Below are positions 11,001 to 18,924 of a DNA stretch of 45,009 nt, one piece after another (position 1 is the stretch's first letter; the number at the start of each line of letters is the position of its first letter). This stretch comes from Panacibacter microcysteis. GTDB lineage: Bacteria; Bacteroidota; Bacteroidia; Chitinophagales; Chitinophagaceae. Position numbers and translations under genes: made by a program. Under the pieces are notes generated by a model. It had not been told where the DNA came from, did not search any database, and saw only the letters and a program-made list of their open reading frames with translations. The stretch covers positions 1 through 45,009 of the forward strand of contig NZ_JADWYR010000004.1 in the NCBI RefSeq assembly GCF_015831355.1. The letters run 5' to 3'.

Positions 11001-11151
11001 AAGCGATAAAAAACCGTCGTCCGTACAGGTGCTTTTAAACAACAAACCACTTACGAGCACGTATGTTTATGACGATCGCACTGCTTCCATTGCGTGTGAA
11101 GAAATGTCACTGACAGCAAATGATATTGTTGATGTAATAATGACTTTTTAA
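8029..11151 (+). CDS. GH116 glycoside hydrolase with an inserted beta-sandwich domain
   Basis: About 1040 residues. I choose the ATG at 8029 because the signal peptide MKKCFFVLAGLVCTLLVPAQS begins there. The GH116 N-terminal domain starts with LTIGMPCGGIAAGQLY, and the (alpha/alpha)6 catalytic domain contains FWAWEGVGS (Glu591, candidate nucleophile), CTHVWNYEQAL, NTYDIAFYGANTYVGSLYLAAL (Asp705, candidate acid/base) and DEVWTGIEYQVA. GH116 includes beta-glucosidases and glucosylceramidases, but also exo-beta-D-arabinofuranosidases acting with GH172 on D-arabinan. Residues about 262-405 (YEDFETGYGRW to HINIDNIGFSN) form a lectin-like jelly-roll inserted into the N-terminal domain, absent from the second GH116 at 13143. 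This explains the extra length and may bind glycan. Confidence 0.88.
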   Translation: MKKCFFVLAGLVCTLLVPAQSTDPTHHVPADKQLPGTWTTSLYSKEKKIFKGAELLTIGMPCGGIAAGQLYVRGDGTLANWWIANNAHNTGYGIDSLTKFNTALGPWKVCYQTFEPASYVSQGFALTVTQNGKKQTTVLNKENFDDISFTGEYPIAEISYASKKQQLPVKVDAEIFSPFIPMNARESATPGTILKYTIRNTSSKNATVMLEGWVQNLVCLEIAGEINALSRNRTETKNGLTSVVMELIPKKENAAEKRPVVQLYEDFETGYGRWALTGDAFGTAPAPGSFGGDQSGVLNMSGKGMVNSFLNGDQTTGRMVSKPFVINDNYIVFNIGGGNHPGTTCINLVIDHKIVRTATGKNTEGLDPHNWDVHELKGKTAHLEIVDAAKGGWGHINIDNIGFSNLPVTREKYYPQQHPYFGNLSLSVLSNNAFADADYQGLDDSHRVDAAARTAGEKLCGSVGTTMTLQPGEQKEISFLLTWYFPNRPSYYQGSDVTAILANDWNQALPTDGATIIGNMYSNWFSSSQDVAAYLQQNYERLSRQTHLFHDTYYNNSTIPYWLNQRLLMPLSILATETCQWWANDKFWAWEGVGSCVGTCTHVWNYEQALAHFFPELERNIRERTDFDISFRQDGGVLARNGWGGILIDGHAGAILKAYREHLNSKNELFLTRNWDRIKRATEFIILEDGNEDGLIEKTQANTYDIAFYGANTYVGSLYLAALKAAGRMAVMMNDTAFANRCNMIAAAGEAHSVARLWNGEYFIQEVDLTAHPEFQYATGCLSDQLFGQTWNHLNNLGYIYPEEKVKQTLRSIWKYNWAPDVAVQNKVHPPERTYASFGEPGLLVCTWPKSPHMGEKGVRYRDEVWTGIEYQVATNMIYEGMTEEGLSIVRAVDQRYSPEKHNPWNEIECGDHYARAMASWGVMLALQDYYYNGPQGILGFHPKIQADNFKGFFTAAEAWGNILQVLGGNQQKNTIAVKYGNLLLRQVQLKSDKKPSSVQVLLNNKPLTSTYVYDDRTASIACEEMSLTANDIVDVIMTF

Positions 11152-11205
11152 AGAAAAATAACGATTGTACATCCTGGCCAGGCTGCATTACTGCTATATA
11201 GCGTT

Positions 11206-11230
11206 GGTTGTGTCACACACTTGTACTACC
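11206..11230 (+). repeat. Interspersed intergenic repeat, copy 1
   Basis: GGTTGTGTCACACACTTGTAC (last bases end near 11226) matches the short repeat seen five more times at 31-42 kb (core GTTGTGTCACTCACTTGTAC). This copy lies in the 151-base gap between the GH116 and ribulokinase genes and is flanked by small inverted GTTGTG / CACAAC ends. It is the only copy in the left half of the window. Confidence 0.6.
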
Positions 11231-11302
11231 ACAACTAAGCCGGCACAGTAAAAACACGCTTTGTTTTAACTGTTCCTCTAAGGGCCATAAAAAAATAATG
11301 GA

Positions 11303-12967
11303 ATGGAAAAAGCCTATGTTATCGGTGTTGACTACGGAACAGATTCGGTAAGGGCAATTATTGTTGACGCGTATAATGGCCAGGAGATGGCCGCGTCCAC
11401 CTTTGAGTATCCGAGATGGAAAAAGCGCATGTACTGCAATCCGGAAGGCAATGTCTTTCGCCAGCACCCGCTGGATTATGTGGAAGGGCTGGAATGCATT
11501 GTAAAGGACTCCCTGCACCAGGCTGGTGAGGAGGTGCGCAAACACATCAAAGCCATTTCCATTGATACAACGGGCTCGTCGCCGGTTGCCGTCGATGAAA
11601 GTGGGATGCCGCTGGCACTACAGGAAGCGTTTGCGCATGAACCTGATGCCATGTTTGTTTTATGGAAAGACCATTCGGCTGTGCAGGAGGCAGAAGAGAT
11701 CAACCGGCATGCCGGGAACTTTGAGACCAATTACCTTAAATATGTCGGCGGCATTTACTCCTCCGAATGGTATTGGAGTAAACTGTTGCATATATTAAGA
11801 CAGCACCCGCAGGTGCGGGCAGGCTGTTATAGCTGGGTGGAACATGCGGACTGGATGCCTTTTTTGTTAACCGGTGGCACGCACATAAATCAAATGAAAC
11901 GCGGGATTTGCACCGCAGGGCACAAAGCCCTGTGGGCGGAAGAATGGAATGGCTTCCCGCCGGAAGCTTTTTTTGCTTCTCTCGACCCCTTGCTGACCGG
12001 TTTTGTATCCAAATTGCCTGCCGTGGTATATACCGCAGACAAGGCGGCAGGAAACCTGTCCGAAGCATGGGCAAACAGGCTGGGATTAGGTACCAATGTA
12101 ATGGTTGGTGTTGGTGCAATGGATGCGCATATGGGTGCTGTTGGCGGACAGGTCGAGCCCTACTACCTGAGCAAGGTCATGGGTACTTCCACCTGTGACA
12201 TGCTGGTCGCACCGTTGGAAGACATGCAGGGTAAATATGTACAGGGCATCTGTGGCCTGGTAAATGGCTCTGTTATTCCCGGTATGATCGGGATGGAAGC
12301 CGGCCAGTCAGCTTTTGGTGATGTATATGCATGGTTGAGAAATGTGCTCGCCTGGCCCTTGGAAAATATCGCCCGTGGATTGGTGGAGGAGCAGACCATT
12401 CAAACGATTGTGAGCCGGATGATCCCAACATTAAGCCAGCAAGCTGCTTCCATTCCCCTTCAGGAAACGGATGCACTCAGTGTAGACTGGTTCAACGGAC
12501 GTCGCACGCCTGATGCCAATGCACTCGTCAAGGCTGCCATCACCGGTCTTGACCTGGGAACTGATGCGGTAAAAATATTCCGTTCACTGGCTGAAGCAAC
12601 CTGTTTCGGTGCCAAAGCAATTGTGGAACGCTTTACCAGCCAGCAGATCCCGGTACAGGGGCTCATTGGTGTTGGTGGCGTGGCAAAAAAATCACCGTTT
12701 ATCATGCAGCTGATGGCCGATGTGATCAATATGCCCATCCGGATCAACCAATCCGAACAAACCTGTGCAATGGGAGCGGCCATGTTTGCCGCGACAGTTG
12801 CCGGTATCTACCCAAAGGTGGAGGTAGCGATGCAGGCGATGGGGCAGGGGTTTGAGCGCGAGTACAAGCCTGACCACGCAAAAACAGCGTTATACGGCCG
12901 GCGTTATGAAAAATATAAGGAATTGGGTGGTTATATGGAAGCAGCAACCCTGGTCCCGCAAGTTTAA
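11303..12967 (+). CDS. araB: Ribulokinase, FGGY carbohydrate kinase
   Basis: A 554-residue FGGY-family kinase. The N-terminal ATP-fold motif VIGVDYGTDSVRAIIVDA, the substrate-domain segment IDTTGSSPVAVDESGMPLAL, the GVGAMDAHMGAVGG segment carrying the probable catalytic Asp, and the C-terminal LIGVGGVAKKSPFIMQLMADV are those of AraB-type ribulokinases. E. coli AraB phosphorylates L-ribulose but also D-ribulose and both xyluloses. With the FucI-type isomerase upstream and no araA or araD nearby, D-ribulose to D-ribulose-5-phosphate is the likely reaction here, feeding the pentose phosphate pathway. The cytoplasmic kinase sits between two GH116 genes on the same strand, which ties it to the locus. 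Confidence 0.9.
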   Translation: MEKAYVIGVDYGTDSVRAIIVDAYNGQEMAASTFEYPRWKKRMYCNPEGNVFRQHPLDYVEGLECIVKDSLHQAGEEVRKHIKAISIDTTGSSPVAVDESGMPLALQEAFAHEPDAMFVLWKDHSAVQEAEEINRHAGNFETNYLKYVGGIYSSEWYWSKLLHILRQHPQVRAGCYSWVEHADWMPFLLTGGTHINQMKRGICTAGHKALWAEEWNGFPPEAFFASLDPLLTGFVSKLPAVVYTADKAAGNLSEAWANRLGLGTNVMVGVGAMDAHMGAVGGQVEPYYLSKVMGTSTCDMLVAPLEDMQGKYVQGICGLVNGSVIPGMIGMEAGQSAFGDVYAWLRNVLAWPLENIARGLVEEQTIQTIVSRMIPTLSQQAASIPLQETDALSVDWFNGRRTPDANALVKAAITGLDLGTDAVKIFRSLAEATCFGAKAIVERFTSQQIPVQGLIGVGGVAKKSPFIMQLMADVINMPIRINQSEQTCAMGAAMFAATVAGIYPKVEVAMQAMGQGFEREYKPDHAKTALYGRRYEKYKELGGYMEAATLVPQV

Positions 12968-13142
12968 CAGGGTACGCTTCAGGAAACAGGAAAACCGGGT
13001 ACAGGGAACCGCATACAGGCGGACATCCTGTTCCCATCCTGCTTCCGGCTGTAGCATTCCATGGTCGTGAACACGTATGCAGGATACCAATTTGCTGCAC
13101 CGTTGAACTGGTTCAAATTGACCAAACATTAAAATATATGAT

Positions 13143-15773
13143 ATGGATAAAGCACAAAAACGCAGATCTTTTTTAAAATCAGTCGTATTGAGTGGTTCGG
13201 GTGTTGCCGTAGCGCCAATCATACAGGCTGGTAAGCCAGCAGAAACTTTCGTTACTGAAAGCAACGGGCAGCAAAAAGTACCATTACCTGACAGAAAATA
13301 TAACGGTCCGTACACGGGGGAATACCTGAGTCGGGTTGCTTTTCCGATCGGAGGGATAGGAGCCGGCATGTTCTGCCTGGAGGGTACGGGTGCCATTTCG
13401 CACATGAGCGTACGCAACAGGCCTGAAATATTCCATGAACCATCCCTGTTTGCGGCCCTTGCCGTCAAGGGTGTAAAAAACGGCGTGAAAGTATTGGAGG
13501 GCCAGGTAGCTGACTGGAAAATGTTTGGGCAGAAAGGAACGGGTAATGGTGCTGCCGGGTCGACCTTTGGTTTGCCACGCTTTAAGCAGGCGGAGTTTAT
13601 GACCCGTTTTCCGTTTTCAACCATCCGGCTGGCAGATCCAGATATCCCTCTACAGGTATCCATAAAAGGCTGGAGCCCCTTTATTCCCACGGATGAAGAT
13701 AACAGCAGTCTTCCCGTTGGCGGGCTAGAATACACGTTTGTCAATAAAACCACACAGCCTGTCGACGCAGTCTTTTCATTTAACACCAAAAATTTTCTGG
13801 CGGATACGGCCGGGGCAGTCAACAGGATTGCCGGAACAAAAAATGGTTTTGTATTACAGCAGGAGGGGTTGAAAGAAAAACCCGAAACCGAAGGGCATTT
13901 TGCTGTTTTTACCAATGATGACCAGACGGTCGTTGATCATTGCTGGTTTCGTGGAGGCTGGTGGGATCCTCTAACGATGGCGTGGAATACCGTAAGGGAT
14001 ATGAAAATAAGAGCTACCGAACCCGTTGAAAAAGACGCGCCCGGTGCCTCGCTGTTTGTTCCATTTACCCTGCGTGCGGGGGGATCAAAAACAATCCGGC
14101 TGATGACCGGCTGGTACATCCCGGAAAGCAATATACATATTGGTGATGTCGTAACTGACGAGAAAAAAGATTGTACAACAGCAGAAGGCTGTTGTGCTGC
14201 TCCACAAGATCTGGGGGTTCAGAACGGACAGCAAAGCGCATCGCCCAATTATAAACCGTGGTACAGCAGCCGCTTTGCAAACGTGGAAGAAGTAGCCGGC
14301 TACTGGAGAAAAAATTATGATGACCTGCATGCGAAAAGCAAATTGTTTGCGGATACCTTTTACCGTTCCACCCTGCCCGCAGAAGTCATGGAAGCAGTAG
14401 CCGCTAACCTCACTATCTTAAAATCACCGACTTCCCTGCGCCAGTATGATGGCAGGTTCTGGGCCTGGGAGGGCTGCGGTGATGATGGGGGATGCTGTCA
14501 TGGTTCCTGTACGCATGTCTGGAACTACGCGCAGGCGTTGCCGCATCTTTTCCCTGCACTGGAAAGAACATTACGCAATACGGAGTTTTGTGAGAACCAG
14601 GATAAGGCGGGACATCAGGCCTTCAGGGCCAATATGCCGATCAGCCCTTTGAAGCATGATTTTCATGCCGCTTCTGACGGCCAGTTGGGTGGTATTATGA
14701 AAGTGTACCGGGAGTGGCGCATCAGCGGGGACAATGCATGGTTAGAGCGTATCTATCCTGTCGTGGCAAAAAGTATGGATTATTGCATATCCACCTGGGA
14801 TCCGAAAGGTAAGGGGGTGGTAGAGGAACCGCATCACAACACGTATGACATCGAATTCTGGGGTCCGGACGGTATGATCACCTCGTTTTACCTGGGTGCA
14901 TTGACGGCTATGTTGTTGATGGGCAGGCACCTGAACAAAGATGTAGGCAAATATGAAGCACTTTACAGGAAAGGGAAAGTGCAATTGGAGACAAACCTCT
15001 ATGACGGGGAATACTTTTACCAGGATATCGAATATAAAAACCTGGAGGCCGAAAACCCGGCAAAGGCCAAATCATTCGGCGGAGAGTACTCTGCTGAAGC
15101 AGTGGACATATTGAAGCAAGAAGGACCAAAATACCAGTATGGAAAAGGTTGTTTAAGTGACGGTATTCTCGGCGCGTGGATCGGCAGTATGTGTGCATTG
15201 CCTCCTTTCGTGGACGATCAAAAAGTACGGAGTCACCTGCTGGCAGTACACCGGTATAACCTGAAAACATCATTGCTGGAGCATGCCAATCCCCAGAGAC
15301 CGGCTTATGCACTGGGGAATGAAGGGGGATTGTTATTGTGCACCTGGCCAAAGGGTGGCAAACTTTCCCTGCCTTTTGTATACAGTGATGAGGTCTGGAC
15401 CGGGATAGAATACCAGGTAGCCGCCCACCTGATGGAAATGGGACAGGTGCAGGAAGGCCTGGATATTGTAAGGTTATGCCGTAATCGTTACGATGGCAGG
15501 GTACGCAACCCCTTTAACGAGTATGAATGTGGTCACTGGTATGCGCGGGCCATGAGTAGTTATGGTATGTTGCAGGCCTTAACAGGTGTCCGTTATGATG
15601 CGGTGGACAGAACCCTGCACATCCGTTCGCGCGTGGGTGACTTCACTTCCTTCCTTTCAACCGCCACCGGGTTTGGTACCGTAACATTAAAAGCCGGCAA
15701 ACCTTCGCTCAGCGTCGTTTACGGCAGGATCGAAGCGGACACTATCCTGGTCAATGGCAAAAAAGTGTCATGA
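13143..15773 (+). CDS. GH116 glycoside hydrolase with Tat signal
   Basis: An 876-residue GH116 enzyme. The N-terminus (MDKAQKRRSFLKSVVLSGSG) is a twin-arginine signal, so it is exported folded. The GH116 N-terminal domain opens with RVAFPIGGIGAGMFCLEGTG. The catalytic domain carries FWAWEGCGDDGG (Glu443, candidate nucleophile), CTHVWNYAQAL, NTYDIEFWGPDG (Asp569, candidate acid/base), DEVWTGIEYQVAAH and CGHWYARAMSSYG. It lacks the inserted jelly-roll of the other GH116 and is only distantly similar to it, so the two probably cut different linkages. A run of cysteines (EGCGDDGGCCHGSC at the active site, plus CTTAEGCCA near residue 345) is unusual for an exported protein. The stop overlaps the next start by 4 bases (ATGA). 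Confidence 0.88.
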   Translation: MDKAQKRRSFLKSVVLSGSGVAVAPIIQAGKPAETFVTESNGQQKVPLPDRKYNGPYTGEYLSRVAFPIGGIGAGMFCLEGTGAISHMSVRNRPEIFHEPSLFAALAVKGVKNGVKVLEGQVADWKMFGQKGTGNGAAGSTFGLPRFKQAEFMTRFPFSTIRLADPDIPLQVSIKGWSPFIPTDEDNSSLPVGGLEYTFVNKTTQPVDAVFSFNTKNFLADTAGAVNRIAGTKNGFVLQQEGLKEKPETEGHFAVFTNDDQTVVDHCWFRGGWWDPLTMAWNTVRDMKIRATEPVEKDAPGASLFVPFTLRAGGSKTIRLMTGWYIPESNIHIGDVVTDEKKDCTTAEGCCAAPQDLGVQNGQQSASPNYKPWYSSRFANVEEVAGYWRKNYDDLHAKSKLFADTFYRSTLPAEVMEAVAANLTILKSPTSLRQYDGRFWAWEGCGDDGGCCHGSCTHVWNYAQALPHLFPALERTLRNTEFCENQDKAGHQAFRANMPISPLKHDFHAASDGQLGGIMKVYREWRISGDNAWLERIYPVVAKSMDYCISTWDPKGKGVVEEPHHNTYDIEFWGPDGMITSFYLGALTAMLLMGRHLNKDVGKYEALYRKGKVQLETNLYDGEYFYQDIEYKNLEAENPAKAKSFGGEYSAEAVDILKQEGPKYQYGKGCLSDGILGAWIGSMCALPPFVDDQKVRSHLLAVHRYNLKTSLLEHANPQRPAYALGNEGGLLLCTWPKGGKLSLPFVYSDEVWTGIEYQVAAHLMEMGQVQEGLDIVRLCRNRYDGRVRNPFNEYECGHWYARAMSSYGMLQALTGVRYDAVDRTLHIRSRVGDFTSFLSTATGFGTVTLKAGKPSLSVVYGRIEADTILVNGKKVS

Positions 15774-16111
15774 TGCATTGTATTACCAGCGATATGATTG
15801 TATCCATACGATACAGGATGTACAACAGCAGGGGCGAGCTTGTCGAGGATACGATGTGCGCTACACCAGTGCAGTACCTTCATGGCTCCGCCGGCATTGC
15901 CAATACGCTGCAGTGCCAGCTCGAAGGCCTAACCGTGGGAAACCATCAACAGGTCTGGCTCTGTAGTGATATGGACCAGGGAGATGACGATTACCGGTTC
16001 GAGGTGATCATTGACGATATCCGCCCGGCAACCCCCGCTGAAATCATACTGGGTTACCCGGTACACATATCTGCGGATAACTGCGGGGGCGATTGTTTCT
16101 GTTATCAATAA
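15770..16111 (+). CDS. SlyD-like FKBP-type peptidyl-prolyl isomerase, reduced, with Cys-rich tail
   Basis: A 113-residue protein. MIVSIRYRMYNSRGELVEDT, then PVQYLHGSAGIANTLQCQLEGLTVG aligns with the SlyD start (VSLAYQVRTEDGVLVDES, PLDYLHGHGSLISGLETALEG). The body is shorter than SlyD and the insert-in-flap chaperone domain is hard to see. The tail CGGDCFCYQ gives three closely spaced Cys, reminiscent of SlyD's metal-binding C-terminus. The start ATG at 15770 overlaps the GH116 stop (ATGA), implying translational coupling. The next gene encodes a COG0523 metallochaperone-type GTPase, so a metal-delivery or protein-maturation role is plausible. The FKBP call rests on a short alignment done by eye. 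Confidence 0.6.
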   Translation: MMHCITSDMIVSIRYRMYNSRGELVEDTMCATPVQYLHGSAGIANTLQCQLEGLTVGNHQQVWLCSDMDQGDDDYRFEVIIDDIRPATPAEIILGYPVHISADNCGGDCFCYQ

Positions 16112-16124
16112 AAAACATACAGTA

Positions 16125-17201
16125 ATGAAAATACACCTCCTGAGCGGATTTTTAGGCAGCGGTAAAACTACCGCTGTCTCCACCGCATGTGAGATCCTTC
16201 AACAGGCAAATGTATCCGTGGCTGTAATTACGAACGATCAGGGTTCGGTCCTGGTAGATTCCCGGGTGTTCCGTCATAAAGGTATTCCGGACAGGCAGGT
16301 GGTCAATGGTTGCTTCTGCTGCAATTATACGCAACTGGAAGACCGTATTGGCGAACTAATGGACGCACACCGACCCACAGTGATTTTTGCCGAATCGGTT
16401 GGTTCCTGTACCGACATCGTCGCAACGGTCATGAAACCGCTGCTGCTTTCCGGGCAGGCAATCGAGGTAAGTTTTTCCAGCTTTGCCGATATCCGCCTGC
16501 TGCACCTGCTGTATATACGGCAGGAGCCTGTGTTTAGCCCGGAAGTACGGTATATTTTTCAAAAGCAACTCGAGGAAGCCTCCACCATCGTACTTACCCG
16601 GGCGGATCTTGCTGATACACGCGATACCGCAGCGGTGCAGGCTTTTTTACAAACCAGTTATCCGGGCAAAAAAATACTGCTCATCAATGGTTACGATCCT
16701 GCCAGCATCAGGATTTGGCTGGATAACGTCGGAACAGGAACATCCTCCATACAGGGTCCTGCCCTGGATATCGACTATGCGGTCTACGGTGCCGGCGAGT
16801 CCAGGCTTGCATGGCTGGATGAAGTGCTGCAGATTGAAAACGGAAACGGCCGGGCGCCGGAAGAAGCTGCATGGCTGGCTGCGGAAATATACCGGAATCT
16901 GACCACGCTCGGACTGCCTGTCGGCCACCTTAAAATGTCCATCGACGGGGTTGTCAAAATCAGTTATACGGCAAACGGAGGCGGATGGGCCGGGGGGGCA
17001 TTACCCCCTGGCAAGACAGCAGCAGTTGTTATCAATGCCAGGGTTGAGACAGATCCCGGTACGCTTCAAAATATCGTCGGTAATGCTGTTGCGGCTTTGC
17101 GGCACACCCGTAACACTGGTGTCCGACAAATCAGTTCAGCCGCTTTTGTACCCGGCTTTCCAAAACCACAGCACCGTATCACTACGAATATTGATGCATG
17201 A
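16125..17201 (+). CDS. CobW/COG0523-family GTPase, putative metallochaperone
   Basis: A 358-residue G3E GTPase. The frame is open upstream, but the ATG at 16125 places the P-loop at the N-terminus as usual: HLLSGFLGSGKTT (Walker A), followed by VAVITNDQGSVLVD and the metal-binding GCFCCN motif (CxCC) diagnostic of COG0523. The guanine-specificity region is likely TRAD (VLTRADLAD). The C-terminal half is the diverged CobW_C-like domain. Family members deliver Zn, Co, Ni or Fe to target proteins; the metal cannot be read from sequence. The gene follows the Cys-tailed FKBP-like gene by 13 bases and overlaps the aquaporin start by 4 bases, so the three are likely translated together. Confidence 0.88.
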   Translation: MKIHLLSGFLGSGKTTAVSTACEILQQANVSVAVITNDQGSVLVDSRVFRHKGIPDRQVVNGCFCCNYTQLEDRIGELMDAHRPTVIFAESVGSCTDIVATVMKPLLLSGQAIEVSFSSFADIRLLHLLYIRQEPVFSPEVRYIFQKQLEEASTIVLTRADLADTRDTAAVQAFLQTSYPGKKILLINGYDPASIRIWLDNVGTGTSSIQGPALDIDYAVYGAGESRLAWLDEVLQIENGNGRAPEEAAWLAAEIYRNLTTLGLPVGHLKMSIDGVVKISYTANGGGWAGGALPPGKTAAVVINARVETDPGTLQNIVGNAVAALRHTRNTGVRQISSAAFVPGFPKPQHRITTNIDA

Positions 17202-17875
17202 ACAACAGACAATTTTTAGCTGAAATGACGGGGACTTTTGCTATTGTGTTCTGCGGGACCGGTGCGGTGATTGTCAATACTGCTACTGCCGGTATGCTTT
17301 CCCATGCCGGGGTGGCGATGACCTGGGGGCTGATAGTCATGACCATGATTTATACATTCGGAGAGCGTTCAGGCGCACATTTTAATCCTGCGGTAAGTAT
17401 CGCCTTGGTTGCTGCACAAAAACTGCCGGCCCGCTCTCTGTGTTGGTATATCCTGAGCCAGTGTGCCGGCGCTCTGATGGCGAGCGCGCTACTGCGAATT
17501 TTATTTCCGGGAGATGTATCACTGGGTACGACTGCGCCGGCGGGAACAGCACAGCAATCATTCCTGCTGGAAGTGTGCCTTTCCTTTCTCCTCATGCTGG
17601 TCATCCTTCATCTTTCCACCGCAAGCAAAGAGACAGGATTGTTCAGCGGGGTAATTGTTGGAGGAGTGGTCGGCCTGGAAGCCATGTTTGCAGGTCCTGT
17701 CTGCGGGGCATCGATGAATCCGGCGCGATCACTCGCACCGGCGCTCATTTCGGGTCAGACCGTTTATTTATGGTTGTATGTCCTGGCTCCCGTCACCGGT
17801 ATGTTGCTGGCGGTACCTGTGCATCGCCATGTGAGCAATTCCTGTGTAAGGTCTGCGGCGGGAAGTGCCCGCTAG
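17198..17875 (+). CDS. MIP-family aquaporin / glycerol channel
   Basis: A 225-residue membrane channel with six predicted helices. Both pore motifs are present: HFNPAVS near residue 65 and SMNPARS near residue 175. The N-terminus FLAEMTGTFAIVFCGTGAVIV is typical. Aquaporin versus glyceroporin selectivity cannot be settled by eye. Channels of this family also conduct metalloids such as arsenite, polyols and small neutral solutes. Its ATG overlaps the stop of the COG0523 GTPase (ATGA), an unusual partnership that suggests a shared metal or metalloid role rather than general water flow. Confidence 0.92.
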   Translation: MNNRQFLAEMTGTFAIVFCGTGAVIVNTATAGMLSHAGVAMTWGLIVMTMIYTFGERSGAHFNPAVSIALVAAQKLPARSLCWYILSQCAGALMASALLRILFPGDVSLGTTAPAGTAQQSFLLEVCLSFLLMLVILHLSTASKETGLFSGVIVGGVVGLEAMFAGPVCGASMNPARSLAPALISGQTVYLWLYVLAPVTGMLLAVPVHRHVSNSCVRSAAGSAR

Positions 17876-18032
17876 GTTGTTTGCCGCGGTCAGCATGCCC
17901 TGCCCTGAAGCAAATGCTCACAAACTGACTATCAACCTTTTGCCGCTTATCCAATCCATCAACCCCCGGATTTTTTATCAGATGACGCTTCCTTAATAAT
18001 CTGTATTATTGTGCACTAAACTATTGTAAACG

Positions 18033-18821
18033 ATGGACTTAAAGCTACAAGACAAGGTGATCATTGTCACAGGTGGTGCCCGTGGAATCGGGGAGGGAAT
18101 CGTGCGCAGACTAGCCGATGAAGGCGCCATTCCTGCTATTGTAGACCTGAACGGGCAATCCGCACAAGCGCTAAGTGAAGCATTGCGGGAAAGTGGTAAA
18201 CAATGTGTTTTTGCAGTTGCAGACCTTACGGATCCTGACCAGTGCAAACGCGCGGTGGAATCCGTCTACTCGATGTGTCATTCCATTGACGGGCTGGTTA
18301 ACAATGCCGGACTGAATGATGGGGTCGGCCTGCAGGACGGTAGTTATGAGCAGTTTGTCAGGTCACTAACATTGAATGGCGTGCATTATTATACGATGAC
18401 TGACCTTGTGCTTCCCTATCTGACGACAGGTAAAGGTGCAATCGTTAATATCTGCTCCAAGGTTGCCCTGACAGGCCAGGGTGGAACATCCGGCTATGCA
18501 GCGGCAAACGGTATGCGGCTTGAACTGCAGACTGCGCATGCAGCGGAAATGCGTGCACGTGGTCTTCGTTGTAATGCGGTGGTGGTTGCAGAATGTGCGA
18601 CACCGCAGTATGAATGGTGGCTGAGCCAGCAGCCGGATCCCGAAGCGCAGTTACAACGGATCAATGAAAAAATACCATTGGACAACAGGCGGACAACACC
18701 GGACGAGATCGCTGCTACAACGGTGTTTCTGCTTTCTGAAAAATCCCGCTCCATAAACGCGGAATATTTTCATGTGGACGGTGGTTATGTGCATCTCGAC
18801 AGACGCGTCGCGGCGCGGTAA
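18033..18821 (+). CDS. SDR-family L-fucose/D-arabinose dehydrogenase-like protein with altered active site
   Basis: A 262-residue short-chain dehydrogenase. The Rossmann motif is TGGARGIGEG and the NNAG motif is at about residue 90. The segments LTGQGGTSGYAAA, NAVVVAECATPQYEWW and the C-terminal FHVDGGYVHLDR are those of the SDR clade containing L-fucose dehydrogenases, enzymes that also oxidise D-arabinose. The active site is not standard: the YxxxK signature reads Y155-A-A-A-N159, with AAC (Asn) where AAA/AAG (Lys) is expected. Loss of this Lys usually cripples the hydride-transfer mechanism, so the protein may be inactive, may bind sugar without turnover, or may use another base. It lies 157 bases after the aquaporin, at the end of the sugar locus. 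Confidence 0.82.
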   Translation: MDLKLQDKVIIVTGGARGIGEGIVRRLADEGAIPAIVDLNGQSAQALSEALRESGKQCVFAVADLTDPDQCKRAVESVYSMCHSIDGLVNNAGLNDGVGLQDGSYEQFVRSLTLNGVHYYTMTDLVLPYLTTGKGAIVNICSKVALTGQGGTSGYAAANGMRLELQTAHAAEMRARGLRCNAVVVAECATPQYEWWLSQQPDPEAQLQRINEKIPLDNRRTTPDEIAATTVFLLSEKSRSINAEYFHVDGGYVHLDRRVAAR

Positions 18822-18924
18822 GCATTTATTATCTTTTTATATGCCTGTGAACAGTTGCGTCGCTGCATAAGAACTTCCTTTGGTACATACGTGCTGCGTC
18901 ATTGTTGAATGATGCTGTAGGATA

